DNA from: Actinoplanes sp. M2I2
Lineage (GTDB): Bacteria; Actinomycetota; Actinomycetes; Mycobacteriales; Micromonosporaceae
Assembly (NCBI RefSeq): GCF_023544445.1
Contig: NZ_JALPVJ010000034.1
Location: forward strand, 1-64,000
Length of the DNA stretch: 64,000 nucleotides
Direction: 5' to 3'
The translations under genes were made by a program, and so were the position numbers. The notes under the pieces were generated by a model. The model was not told where the DNA came from and searched no databases. It saw nothing but the letters and a program-made list of their open reading frames with translations. Shown here in pieces: positions 50,728 through 59,729 of this stretch; position 1 is the stretch's first letter, and the number at the start of each line of letters is the position of its first letter.

Positions 50728-51711
50728 TCACAGCAGGCTCTGACGAGCCGCACGGAAGGTTTGTCGATAGTCCCGTGGTGGCACGCCTCGACGCTGGATG
50801 AACTGGTCGCGCAGGGCGGCGGCGTTGGTGTAGCCGACGCGGTGGGCGATGTGCTCGATGGATAGCTCGGTGGTCTCGAGAAGCTCTTCGGCTTGGTGCA
50901 GGCGCTGAGTGGTCAGCCAAGCATGCGGTGACGCCCCGGTTGCCCGTCGGAATCGGCGCAGGAACGTGCGGCGGCTGGTCATTGCCTGGGCGGCGAGCTG
51001 GTCCACCGAGGGGCGCTGGTGAAGGTTCTGTCGAGCCCAGCTGAGCACCTCGTCGATCCGGTCGTCCCCGCTGCTGGAGGCTGCTGGGGTGTCAAGATAC
51101 TGCGCCTGCCCACCGGCTCGATGCGGCGGTGTGACCAAATTTCGGGCGATGCGGTTGGCGACCGTTGCGCCGTGATGTGTCCGCAGCAGGTGCAGGGTCA
51201 GGTCGAACCCAGCGGTGGCGCCAGCCCCGGTGGAGACCTGACCATGGTCTATATACAGGGCGTCGCGGCGCACTGTGACGTCGGGATAGGTGGCGGCCAT
51301 CTCGTCGGCGTACTGCCAGTGAGTGGTTGCCTCTAAACCGTCGAGGAGGCCGGCGGCGGCCAGCAGAAACGACCCGACACAGTGGCCGGCCACGATCGCC
51401 CCGCGCCGGTGGGCGGCCCGTAGCGCGTTCAGTAGGTCGTCGTCCTGGTCCTGGCGGAAACCAGTGCCCGGCAGCACCATGATCAGCTCGGCGTCGGCAA
51501 ATGCGTCCAAGCCGCACTCGATCTGCAGGGGCACGCCGCTGTCGGTGCGCAGGATGCCGGAGCGGCGGGCGCAGATCGTCAGATCGAAGACCGGAAGACC
51601 GGGACGGAGGTCGAAGACTCCGTTTGCGGCAAAGACTCCGGTTACCACGCCGAGGCCCAGGCCGGTCACGCCGGGTGGGGCGTAGGCGACAACACGGCTG
51701 AAAACATTCAC
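50728..51711 (-). CDS. GlxA family transcriptional regulator (DJ-1/PfpI domain plus AraC HTH)
   Basis: 327 residues. N-terminal class I glutamine-amidotransferase-like domain with AELIMVLPGTGF and the cysteine elbow IVAGHCVGSFLLAAAGLLDG. C-terminal AraC-type double helix-turn-helix: SVDQLAAQAMTSRRTFLRRF and ELSIEHIAHRVGYTNAAALR. It would bind DNA in response to an unknown ligand. It stands alone; targets may include itself. Confidence 0.9.
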   Translation of the reverse strand: MNVFSRVVAYAPPGVTGLGLGVVTGVFAANGVFDLRPGLPVFDLTICARRSGILRTDSGVPLQIECGLDAFADAELIMVLPGTGFRQDQDDDLLNALRAAHRRGAIVAGHCVGSFLLAAAGLLDGLEATTHWQYADEMAATYPDVTVRRDALYIDHGQVSTGAGATAGFDLTLHLLRTHHGATVANRIARNLVTPPHRAGGQAQYLDTPAASSSGDDRIDEVLSWARQNLHQRPSVDQLAAQAMTSRRTFLRRFRRATGASPHAWLTTQRLHQAEELLETTELSIEHIAHRVGYTNAAALRDQFIQRRGVPPRDYRQTFRAARQSLL

Positions 51712-52029
51712 CGCCGTATATTGGCACGAAACCCGCGATGGATGGCGTTCGGGCCACTTTCTTGTTGATCACGTGTGCGCCAGGCTCGGTATCGCCCTTG
51801 CCGATGGCATGGGATCCGCGACGATCGCTTGGGGGTGGATCGATGCTCACACGTGGGCGCCGCCTCGGCGCGCCGAGGCGGCCCTGATGCTTGCTGATCA
51901 CCAACCAGGGATCGTCCCAGGAGAAGTCAGGGGCGTAGACACCGCAGATCGTCGTTTTCGACACAGCACGGTGTAGTAGGTGGACCGGTGGCATGGATGG
52001 TGCTCGACCGATATAAGTCTGGAGTTGGC
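51712..52029. other. Divergent gap before a secreted-protein gene
   Basis: 318 bases between the GlxA-type regulator and the gene at 52030. No coding frame is supported. A direct or inverted repeat strong enough to report was not seen. It probably holds both promoters. Confidence 0.4.
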
Positions 52030-52578
52030 ATGAGGATCAAGGCGTCGTCCGCCGCGGCGGCGGTCATCATCACTGCCACCCTTGGGCTGAGTGTAATGAC
52101 CGCGAGCCCTGCCGCGGCGGCCGAAACCGTGCGCGGTAATTGGCCTACTGCCGGCGAGGCCGACCCGATGGGGTTCGGCAAGAGCGCTGCTGCCGACCCG
52201 GAAGTCGGCACGTGGCGATCCTATGCCACCAACCCGATCAACGCCGGTAGCAGCACGTGGCGATGTGGAGACGCCAAGGGCATCGGTACGGATATCAGCG
52301 GCCGACCCTGCATCATCAGAACGGCCGACCGCGAGTCCGTCCAGGGGGCGGTGGTCATTCTCAACAACCGGAGCTCGATCGTCCCGGTTGAAGCCGCGGT
52401 AGTTGTACGCGCTGCGGCGTACGAACCCTTCGAGCTGGGAGAGTGGCACTGCAGCCGCTCGGGGGTCGGCGCGAGATCGTGGTCGGTGTGCTTCGGTGAA
52501 ACATTCTCCTTCTCCGATAAGGCCGACACCCAGGGCGGAGCCAACGGAAAAGACCTCCTCTATTCACCTGCTCACTAA
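52030..52578 (+). CDS. Secreted protein of unknown function
   Basis: 182 residues from ATG 52030. Signal peptide: MRIKASSAAAAVIITATLGL, cleavage near AAAA-ETVRG. Four cysteines in the mature part (WRCGDAK, RPCIIRT, WHCSRSG, SVCFGET) suggest two disulfides. Mature chain ~147 residues, beta-type. I know no family. It is close in style to the next gene and to the one at 19989-20390. Confidence 0.75.
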   Translation: MRIKASSAAAAVIITATLGLSVMTASPAAAAETVRGNWPTAGEADPMGFGKSAAADPEVGTWRSYATNPINAGSSTWRCGDAKGIGTDISGRPCIIRTADRESVQGAVVILNNRSSIVPVEAAVVVRAAAYEPFELGEWHCSRSGVGARSWSVCFGETFSFSDKADTQGGANGKDLLYSPAH

Positions 52579-52787
52579 TGTCCTGAGTCTATGAATCGTC
52601 TTGCAGTACGCGGCGAGGCTGTTCATGATCTCGTCGAATATCTTGGCCCAGACGTAGGGGCCGGCTTCTCGTTTAAACACGAACGGCGCACGGGCGAGCA
52701 CGATTATACGTGCTACATAATGGACGATGCGCCAACCGTGGCATGACACGGATGCAGCACTTAAATAAATCAAGGGAGTAGAATTCT

Positions 52788-53255
52788 GTGAAGCGTAGAA
52801 CCAGTTGGGCCTCGGCCTTAGCGCTCCTGGTCGGCGCAATCTTGGCCGGAGCTGCGCCGGCATCAGCTGCCGAACTCGACGACCCCCCTGAACCGATCGT
52901 TCGGGTCTCCGTTGTAGCAGCGGGACAGTCAGGATCGGGGAGGGCGGAGTGCTTTGGGTATACGGGAACTTTCCTCTCCGGCTCGACGGTCACCTCAGTG
53001 GATTGGAATCGGGACGGCAACTGGGACGAATGTTTCGGAATCGCCCCCGCTCGCACGATCTGGCACGCGTGGCCCAATTCCGGGAGGTGGAAGGAGATGC
53101 CGAACAACGGCCGGGCGGATGATACGCACTTATTCTTGATCAGCCGCACCCCGGAGCGATACCGCATTGCTGTCGTCTGGGTAAACGGGTCCGGAACATG
53201 GTGTTCTTACCAAATGCCAACTGGGTGGCGACCATGGCAGCGTACTTGCTTGTGA
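52788..53255 (+). CDS. Small secreted protein of unknown function
   Basis: 155 residues from GTG 52788, with AAGGGAG about 10 bases upstream. Signal peptide: KRRTSWASALALLVGAILAG, cleavage near ASA-AELDD. Four cysteines (AECFGY, DECFGI, TWCSYQ, RTCL at the very end) and many Trp (SVDWNRDGNWDECFG; IWHAWPNSGRWKEM). GC is clearly below the core genome. The following hairpin ends the transcript. Confidence 0.75.
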   Translation: MKRRTSWASALALLVGAILAGAAPASAAELDDPPEPIVRVSVVAAGQSGSGRAECFGYTGTFLSGSTVTSVDWNRDGNWDECFGIAPARTIWHAWPNSGRWKEMPNNGRADDTHLFLISRTPERYRIAVVWVNGSGTWCSYQMPTGWRPWQRTCL

Positions 53256-53361
53256 TCTTCAGATGTCAGTAGCTGAAGTCAGCAGCCCTTTGGGTTCGGC
53301 GCATACGCTGGCCGCAAGGCCTAGATTTCTTTAAAATCGTTGCACAGCCGGGGATCACCTG

Positions 53362-53399
53362 AGAACGCCTTCCGAGAAGTTTTCTCCGGGAGGCGTTCT
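53362..53399 (+). terminator. Hairpin terminator
   Basis: AGAACGCCT (53362-53370) pairs with AGGCGTTCT (53391-53399), with further near-perfect pairing inward (CCGAGAA/TTCTCCGG). A short TTGTG follows. It lies 107 bases after the stop of the secreted-protein gene. Confidence 0.7.
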
Positions 53400-53671
53400 T
53401 GTGTTCAGGTCGCACAAGACTCTGCTTTTGAATCACCTATACCATCCGCGCACCGGCGTCGCTGATGATTGCTTGCACGCACGGTGAGCAGGCTTGAGAG
53501 GGACCGCCGGCACCACCAAGCGGCCAAGATGATGGCTGCGCCCCACACCCCCAGCGCGGTTTCCCACCGCACTCGACCAGAAGGTCGTGATGACCTCCCG
53601 GCGGCGGCCGGAGCGATGGGCACCGCGCCGGATCGCCGACGGTTCCCAGCCCGTCGGACCGGGACCGCGCC

Positions 53672-54523
53672 TCAGCTCGACACCCCCCGCGGCACTCCCG
53701 CCCAGCTGGCCAGCATCGGCAGAACCCGTGCCGTCGCCGAATCCGGCTCGACGGTGTAGACGACCAACCTCTGCTCCGGATCGTGTGGTCCGACCACCGA
53801 CTCGATGCCGAAGCTGAGCGGGCCGGCCGTCGGGTGGGCGAGGTGCTTGGTGACCGAGGTGCGGAACGTGACCCGCTGGTCGTCCCACCACCGCGCGACG
53901 TCCGCGTCGTCCCGGCGCAGCTCCTCCACCAGCTCCATGAGGCGGCGATCGTCCGGGTGACGGCCGACTTCGTAGCGCAGGGCCCCCACCGCCGCCGCGG
54001 CGAACTCCGACCAGTTCACGATCCGCGCCCGCGCGTCCGGGTCGAGGAACATCCACCGCGCGAACGACGAGCCCGGCTCGAGCGCGGCCCCCAGCACCGC
54101 GCTCAGCAACCCGTTGCGGGCCAGCACCTGCGAGCGCCGCCCCAGCAGCAGCACCGGGACGTGATCCAATACGTCCATTAGGCGCAGCATGCCCGGGTCG
54201 GGGCGCTGGGCGACTTCGGGCCCCGACCACCGCCGGCGTGAAGCGGGGGCGGCCAGGTCACGCAGGTGGGCGCGTTCGATGTCGTCGAGCTGCAACGCCC
54301 GGGACAAAGCTTGCACCACCTCGTCGGTGATCGTCTGCTGGCGTCCCTGTTCCAGGCGGCTGTAGTGGTCGGGGCTCAGGCCGGCGAGCACGGCGAGCTC
54401 TTCCTTGCGCAGGCCCGGCACCCGGCGCGGGCCGGGGAAGGCGGTGATGCCGGCTTGGGCAGGGGTCAGGCGGTCGCGCCGGGACCGCAGGAACGCCCCC
54501 AGCGCCGCACGGTCGGCGGGCAT
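53672..54523 (-). CDS. XRE-type regulator with MmyB-like ligand domain
   Basis: 283 residues from ATG 54523. Helix-turn-helix: VPGLRKEELAVLAGLSPDHY SRLEQGR. The C-terminal domain (MLRLMDVLDHVPVLLLGRRS; NWSEFAAAAVGALRYEVGRH; VVGPHDPEQRLVVYTVEPDS) is the MmyB-type PAS-like fold that binds fatty-acid-like ligands. It is divergent from an SDR gene about 100 bases away, its usual partner arrangement in actinomycetes; it probably represses that gene. Confidence 0.92.
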   Translation of the reverse strand: MPADRAALGAFLRSRRDRLTPAQAGITAFPGPRRVPGLRKEELAVLAGLSPDHYSRLEQGRQQTITDEVVQALSRALQLDDIERAHLRDLAAPASRRRWSGPEVAQRPDPGMLRLMDVLDHVPVLLLGRRSQVLARNGLLSAVLGAALEPGSSFARWMFLDPDARARIVNWSEFAAAAVGALRYEVGRHPDDRRLMELVEELRRDDADVARWWDDQRVTFRTSVTKHLAHPTAGPLSFGIESVVGPHDPEQRLVVYTVEPDSATARVLPMLASWAGVPRGVSS

Positions 54524-54624
54524 GCACCGAGTGTAGGAGGCGGCCCGGGCGCCTACCTGGTCATGCCGTGACCAGGCAACACGCGCTCTGGTGCGGCGGC
54601 CGGCCGGGCGGTGAGGTGGTGACC

Positions 54625-55398
54625 ATGACCTCCACCGCAACACCTGCCGAGCAGACCCGTACCGTCCTGATCACCGGCTCCACCAGCGGCATCGGAGCCG
54701 CCACGGCCCGCACCCTGGCCGCGCAGGGCTGGCGCGTCGTCGTCACCGGTCGCGACCGGGCCCGCGGCGACGCCGTCGTCGCCGGGATCGAGGGCAGCGG
54801 CGGACAGGCCGTCTTCGTACCCTCCGATCTGACCAGCCCGCCCGGAGCGCTGCGGGACTTCGCGCGGGCCGCCACCGAGGCCGCCGGCGGCCGCCTGGAC
54901 GCCGTGGTCCACAACGCCGCCCTGTGCCCGGCTGTCGACACGATCGGGCTGACCGACGCCGACCTGGAGGCCACCCTGGCCGTGAACGTCCGGGCCCCGC
55001 ACGTGCTGACCGCCGCGCTGGCCCCGGCGATGGCCGACCGGGGCCGGGGCGCGATCGTGGTCATCGGTTCCTGGATGGCTCACGTCGGGCACGCCTTCGT
55101 CGGGTTGTACTCGGCGACCAAGGCGGCCGAGATCCAGCTCGCCCGCAGCTGGGCCGCCGAGTTCGGCCCTCGCGGCGTACGGGTCAACACCGTCTCCCCC
55201 GGCGCGACGCGCACCCCGATCAACGCCGCCGACGGCGACGTCATCGCCCACATGACCGCCGGCACCCCGGCCGGGCGTCCCGGGGCCCCCGAGGAGATCG
55301 CCGACGCGGTGGCCTGGCTCCTCTCGGACCGGGCCGGCTACGTCCACGGCGCCGAAATCCCGGTCGACGGAGGCATCACCGCGACGCGTTCCGTCTGA
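54625..55398 (+). CDS. SDR family oxidoreductase
   Basis: 257 residues from ATG 54625. Rossmann motif TVLITGSTSGIGAATARTLA, NNAG equivalent VVHNAALCP, catalytic Ser in VVIGSWMAHVG and YSATK (Tyr and Lys), then SPGATRTPIN and the end AEIPVDGGITATRSV. NAD(P)-dependent alcohol/ketone oxidoreductase of unknown substrate. It is divergent from the XRE regulator. Confidence 0.93.
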   Translation: MTSTATPAEQTRTVLITGSTSGIGAATARTLAAQGWRVVVTGRDRARGDAVVAGIEGSGGQAVFVPSDLTSPPGALRDFARAATEAAGGRLDAVVHNAALCPAVDTIGLTDADLEATLAVNVRAPHVLTAALAPAMADRGRGAIVVIGSWMAHVGHAFVGLYSATKAAEIQLARSWAAEFGPRGVRVNTVSPGATRTPINAADGDVIAHMTAGTPAGRPGAPEEIADAVAWLLSDRAGYVHGAEIPVDGGITATRSV

Positions 55399-55482
55399 GC
55401 CCGGCGGCGGCCGTCCCCGTCGATCAGGAAAGCAGGCGACGCGCCTGTTCGTCGGCCGCGCCCGGCGGGGTGTGGGGCATGG

Positions 55483-55920
55483 TCAGGCCCGGTCGGACGC
55501 CGGGCCGGGCTCGAGGGCGGCATTCAGGAGGGCGGTCAGTTGGCGCTGCTGCACGGCGGTCAGGGCGGCCGGTGGGGAGCCTTCCATCGCCGCCCGCACC
55601 ACCTCGTCGCGGACGCGGCGGCCCTTGGCGGTCAGGGTCAGGACGCGGGAGCGGCGGTCGTTCGGGTCCACGGCCCGTTCGAGCAGTCCGCGATCGATCA
55701 GCTGGTTGGCCACGAAGGTGAGGTTCGGGGCGTTGCAGTGCAGGCGCTCGGCCATGGCCTTCATCGAGGGCGGCGGCTCCTCCGGGTCGATCAGCCACAG
55801 GGCCTGGAACGTGGCGGTCGTCAGGCCGTACTCGGCCATGGCCGGTCCGGCGGCGTCGACGGTCCGCATCCAGACGTGGTAGGTCGCGGCGATCGCCGCG
55901 GCGAGCTCGGGTGCGGCCAT
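55483..55920 (-). CDS. MarR family transcriptional regulator
   Basis: 145 residues from ATG 55920. Winged helix: SMKAMAERLHCNAPNLTFVA and wing VDPNDRRSRVLTLTAKGRRV. Twin palindromes in the 84-base gap to the divergent SDR gene are its likely operators. It should repress itself and that oxidoreductase until an aromatic or other small ligand binds. An upstream ATG (55932) would add four residues. Confidence 0.92.
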   Translation of the reverse strand: MAAPELAAAIAATYHVWMRTVDAAGPAMAEYGLTTATFQALWLIDPEEPPPSMKAMAERLHCNAPNLTFVANQLIDRGLLERAVDPNDRRSRVLTLTAKGRRVRDEVVRAAMEGSPPAALTAVQQRQLTALLNAALEPGPASDRA

Positions 55921-55940
55921 GTTCCTGATCATACTGCTGT

Positions 55941-55988
55941 TTCGAGTCTCGAAGGATGATGCTACGGTCAGGTCCTTCGAGACTCGAA
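55941..55988. promoter_or_regulatory. Twin palindromic MarR operators
   Basis: TTCGAGTCTCGAA (55941-55953) and TTCGAGACTCGAA (55976-55988) are each perfect apart from the central base. Extended by GGA/TCC they also form one inverted pair. They are 35 bases apart, in the gap between the MarR gene and the SDR gene. Confidence 0.78.
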
Positions 55989-56004
55989 GCGATAGGAGAA
56001 CGTC

Positions 56005-56808
56005 ATGTTCGATGGCAAGACGGCGCTGGTCACCGGCGCCTCTCGGGGACTGGGCCGGGAGTTCGCCCTCGAGCTGGCCCGCCGGGGTGCGCGGCCGGTC
56101 CTGCTGGCCCGCTCGGCCGGCCCGCTGCGGGAGCTGGCCGACGAGATCCGCGAACGGCACGGCGGGCCGGCCCCCGAGGTGCTGGTGGCCGATCTGACCG
56201 CGCCGGACGGTCCGGAGCAGGTTCTGCGGCAGCTCCACGACCGGGGGCTCGCCGTCGATCTGCTCGTCAACAACGCCGCGATCGGCGCCCAGGGCCCGTT
56301 CCTCTCCCGTTCGCTGGGGCCACAGCTGCAGTCGGTCGGGCTCAACGTCACCAGCCTGCTCACGCTGACCCACACGATCGCGGCCGACATGGTCGCCCGC
56401 GGCTCCGGCGGCATCATCGTCGTCACCTCGGGCGCCGCCTTCACCCCGATGGGCTACCTGGCCAGCTATGGCGCGACCAAGGCGTTCCAGCTCTACTTCA
56501 CCGAGGCGCTGGCCCAGGAACTGCAGGGCACCGGCGTACGAGTCATGGGCGCCCACCCGGGCGACATGGAGACCAGCTTCGGCGAGGGCGTCACGGCGCC
56601 GATCGACCCGAACGCCGACAAGCCGGCCGTCGTCGCCGCTCAGATCCTCGACGACTATGCGCGCAACCGCGCCGCGTCGTACCCGGGCAAGACCCTCAAC
56701 CGCGTTCTCACCTGGCCCGCCCGGGTGCTGCCGCGCGTCACGGTCGCGCGGCTCGGCACCGCATACTCGCGCCGGCGGGGTCTGGACAAACTGGCCGACC
56801 AGAGGTGA
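56005..56808 (+). CDS. SDR family oxidoreductase
   Basis: 267 residues from ATG 56005 with AGGAG upstream. TALVTGASRGLGREFALELA (cofactor loop), LVNNAAIG, Ser in VVTSGAAFTPMG and YGATK (Tyr, Lys), and HPGDMETSF. The C-terminal extension (KTLNRVLTWPARVLPRVTVA) is like membrane-associated dehydrogenases of the DltE/YqjQ type. Substrate unknown; regulated by the divergent MarR gene. Confidence 0.93.
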   Translation: MFDGKTALVTGASRGLGREFALELARRGARPVLLARSAGPLRELADEIRERHGGPAPEVLVADLTAPDGPEQVLRQLHDRGLAVDLLVNNAAIGAQGPFLSRSLGPQLQSVGLNVTSLLTLTHTIAADMVARGSGGIIVVTSGAAFTPMGYLASYGATKAFQLYFTEALAQELQGTGVRVMGAHPGDMETSFGEGVTAPIDPNADKPAVVAAQILDDYARNRAASYPGKTLNRVLTWPARVLPRVTVARLGTAYSRRRGLDKLADQR

Positions 56809-56879
56809 GCGCCGGGCCGATGTGATCTTCGAGGGCGTCATCCGTACGCCGGAGGGCCTGTCTCTGCCAGGATGGCCCG

Positions 56880-57422
56880 ATGGCGTACATCGATCTGGGC
56901 CTTGACGAGACGGTCAATCCGGGGATCCGCGGGTTGCTCCGGTACCGGCCCGACACCGGGCGACCGCTCATGGAACTCGCGGAGGTGCTGCTGCGCGGGC
57001 CGAGCACGCTGAGCCGGGGTGAGCGTGAGCTCGTCGCCGCGTACGTCTCGGGTCTGAACGACTGCACGTACTGCAGCAACTCGCACGGCGCGTTCGCCGC
57101 GGCCCAGCTCGACGAGGGCCATGCGCTGGTCGAGCAGGTGCGCGCGGACCCGTCCCTGGCCGCCGTGCCAGACAAGCTGCGCGCGTTGCTGCGGATCGCG
57201 GCGGCCACCCGGCAGAGCGGCCACGACGTCACCCCGGAACTGGTCGCGGCCGCCCGGGACGCAGGCGCCACCGAACTCGAGATTCACGACACCGTGCTGA
57301 TCGCGGCCGCGTTCAGCATGTTCAACCGCTACGTCGACGCGCTCGGCACGGTCGCCCCGGCCGATCCCGCCCCGTACGAGGCAGCCGCTCCCCAGGTCGT
57401 GGAGAACGGCTACCTTCGCTGA
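56880..57422 (+). CDS. AhpD-like carboxymuconolactone-decarboxylase-family protein
   Basis: 180 residues. The thiol motif NDCTYCSNSHGAFAAAQ (CxxC plus His) is that of alkylhydroperoxidase AhpD-type, peroxidase-related proteins. Helical throughout (VPDKLRALLRIAAATRQSGH; EIHDTVLIAAAFSMFNRYVD). It probably reduces peroxides or acts as a disulfide donor. It lies 71 bases after the SDR gene and may share its transcript. Confidence 0.9.
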   Translation: MAYIDLGLDETVNPGIRGLLRYRPDTGRPLMELAEVLLRGPSTLSRGERELVAAYVSGLNDCTYCSNSHGAFAAAQLDEGHALVEQVRADPSLAAVPDKLRALLRIAAATRQSGHDVTPELVAAARDAGATELEIHDTVLIAAAFSMFNRYVDALGTVAPADPAPYEAAAPQVVENGYLR

Positions 57423-57429
57423 ACGAGTC

Positions 57430-58320
57430 CTACGAAGCGACCACCCGCAGCGCGAAGCGCCGATAGCCCAGCCGGTCGAACGTGGCCGCCATCGGCGTGT
57501 TCGTGCTGTCGGTGTCGGCCCGGATCGTGGTGGCGCCGGTCTCGGCCAGCATCCAGGTGATCTCGGCGAGCAGGTCGCCGGCATAGCCCCGGCCGCGCCG
57601 CGACGGGAGCACGCCGAGGTAGCCGACGACCGGCCCGCCGGCGTTGGCCGAGGGCAGGGCGCAGCCGACCAGCGCGTCCGAGCTGTCGAAGGCGAGTCGC
57701 CATCGGTCGCGCGGGCCCGGCATCGACTTGTAGAACTCGACGTCCTCGAGGGCCTGCGCGCGGGCGCCGACGCGGGCGAGGCCCTCGAGCGTGGCGACGT
57801 CGAGGCTGCCCACCGAGATCTGCTCGAAGGCGTCGGCGAAGTCCTCGTCGGACCCGGGCCGGAAGGTGAGCCGGGCCGAACGCTCCGGCCGGGGCTGTGC
57901 GCTCGTCCACTCGTACCGGAAACGCTCGGTGACGGTGGTGAGCCCGGCCTCGGCCGCCGCCGCCAGTCGCGTGGTGATCTCGGGGTCGTCGCGGCGCGAG
58001 GGCTGGGTGAAGATGTGATATTCGACGGGCGGCGGGACCTGGCGGATGAGCCCGGCCCAGAGCGGAACCGGATCGGCGACCGCGGGTGCGGCCCACAGGC
58101 AGTCGAGGGCCAGCGGCTTGTCGCCGTCGGGGAAACCCCACCAGACAGCCAGGCCGGCGACGGACTCGCCGTCGACAGCAAGCCACGTCCAGGCCGGACG
58201 GTAACCGCCGCTCTCGAGGTAGGCGACGAAACGTTCGCGCGTCGTCGTGTTGACGGATGGTTCGGTCAGACAGGTCAGGATCAGGTCGAGGTCGGTCTCG
58301 ACCATGGTGCGGTACAACAA
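57430..58320 (-). CDS. GNAT-family N-acetyltransferase
   Basis: 296 residues from TTG 58320. AGGAGG (complement of 58326-58331) 5 bases upstream supports this rare start or the next TTG at 58317; ATG 58305 would cut the first strand (LYRTMVETDLDLIL). The C-terminal GNAT domain has GYLGVLPSRRGRGYAGDLLA (acetyl-CoA loop) and DSTNTPMAATFDRLGYRRFA. The N-terminal half is a weaker GNAT-like domain, so a tandem GNAT is likely. Substrate unknown. Confidence 0.87.
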   Translation of the reverse strand: MLYRTMVETDLDLILTCLTEPSVNTTTRERFVAYLESGGYRPAWTWLAVDGESVAGLAVWWGFPDGDKPLALDCLWAAPAVADPVPLWAGLIRQVPPPVEYHIFTQPSRRDDPEITTRLAAAAEAGLTTVTERFRYEWTSAQPRPERSARLTFRPGSDEDFADAFEQISVGSLDVATLEGLARVGARAQALEDVEFYKSMPGPRDRWRLAFDSSDALVGCALPSANAGGPVVGYLGVLPSRRGRGYAGDLLAEITWMLAETGATTIRADTDSTNTPMAATFDRLGYRRFALRVVAS

Positions 58321-58436
58321 CGAGGCCTCCTGGGCACCGGTGAGCTGAACACGGCGGACCCTCCTTCCCAGTCGATGTACGGGGCGCCGGCCATCCTGCC
58401 CGAACAGCCCGCAGCCGTCACCTGATTAACGCCTCG

Positions 58437-59591
58437 TCAGGCCACCCAGGGACGCTTGGCCCGGTGGCGCTGCTTGGTGCGGTACATGTCGGCGTCGGCG
58501 GCCGAGGCCAGCTGGGCGAAGTCGGTGCAGCAGGCGCCGCAGGCGTGACCGATGCTCGCGCCGACCTTGCACGGGCCGCTGCGCGTCTCGATCGGCTCGG
58601 TCAGCGCGCGGTGGATCCGCTCGGCGGTGTCGCGCAGCAGCCGGTCCACGCCCTCGCCGGTAGCCACGATGACGAACTCGTCGCCGCCGGTGCGGGCCAG
58701 CAGGTCGGCCGGCCGGACCAGCGCGGCCATCCGTGACGCCACCGTCCGCAGCACCTCGTCACCGGCGTCGTGCCCGCCGAGATCGTTGATCATCTTGAAG
58801 TCGTCGAGGTCGATGACCATCACGCCGACCTCGTCGTCGGAGCGCCCGGCCAGCTCGTCGGTGAACGCGCGGAGCAACGTCCGGTTGGCCAGGCCGGTCA
58901 GCGGGTCGTGGGTCGCGGCGTGGTGCAGGCGGGTCCGGCTCTCGGCCAGCTCGTGATGCAGCCGGGCGTGGTGCACGGCCATCGAGGCGTGCTGCGCGAA
59001 CAGCTCGAGCATCTCGCGCTGCACCGGGCCGGGCCGGCGGCCGTCGCGCGGCAGGTCGACGCTCAGTATGCCGGTCAGCTCCCCGGTGGGCGAGGTGAGC
59101 GGGGCGAACAGCATGTCCTCGGGGTGCCAGCCGTCCGGGTCGGCCGGCAGCGGCAGCGAGTCGGACGTCCAGGTGATCATGGCGTCGGGCATGTCGTTCT
59201 TGTGGTCGACGAAATACAGCGACCCCCACGGCTCGGCCTTGCCGAACAGCTCGTCCCAGTTCTCCGGGGTCGTCGTCGTGCCCAGCAGCGAGCGGCGCAT
59301 CTCCTCGGTGCCGTCGACCGACACGACCGCGAAGTCGCCGTCGGGCTGGCGCACGTTGACGACCGCCACCTCGAAGCCGGAGGCCCTGGTGACGCCGTGC
59401 ACGACCGCGTCCATCGTCGCCCGCAGGTCGAGGCTGGCGTGCACCGCCTTGCTGACCTCGTGCAACGTCCGCAGGCCGTCCAGCTGCGCGAGGGTGTCGG
59501 AGTGCCGGCTCCGCAGGGTGTCGAGCTGCGCGAGGGTGTCGGACAGCCGAGACGACAGATCCCGCGACGACAGATCCTCGTTGCTGGTCAA
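58437..59591 (-). CDS. GAF-GGDEF diguanylate cyclase
   Basis: 384 residues from TTG 59591, with AGGAGG 4 bases upstream. A coiled-coil with a repeated SDTLAQLD-LR unit (~13-45) leads to a GAF domain (VSKAVHASLDLRATMDAVVH; LFAPLTSPTGELTGILSVDL; EMLELFAQHASMAVHHARLH). The GGDEF domain follows with active-site TGGDEFVIV. The inhibitory I-site RxxD (RPAD) stands five residues before GGDEF. It makes cyclic di-GMP under control of a GAF ligand. The end has an odd Cys cluster (GHACGACCTDF). Confidence 0.92.
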   Translation of the reverse strand: MTSNEDLSSRDLSSRLSDTLAQLDTLRSRHSDTLAQLDGLRTLHEVSKAVHASLDLRATMDAVVHGVTRASGFEVAVVNVRQPDGDFAVVSVDGTEEMRRSLLGTTTTPENWDELFGKAEPWGSLYFVDHKNDMPDAMITWTSDSLPLPADPDGWHPEDMLFAPLTSPTGELTGILSVDLPRDGRRPGPVQREMLELFAQHASMAVHHARLHHELAESRTRLHHAATHDPLTGLANRTLLRAFTDELAGRSDDEVGVMVIDLDDFKMINDLGGHDAGDEVLRTVASRMAALVRPADLLARTGGDEFVIVATGEGVDRLLRDTAERIHRALTEPIETRSGPCKVGASIGHACGACCTDFAQLASAADADMYRTKQRHRAKRPWVA

Positions 59592-59729
59592 CGCGCCTCC
59601 TGAACCCGGTGCCCGATCTGAGATCTTATCCGGACGATGCCCGCGCCGACGGCGGTCCGTCCAGAGGCTCGAATAGGCGCTGGTCACAGACTGTGGCACC
59701 GAAGCCCACGGCATGCTTGGGTGTGTCCC

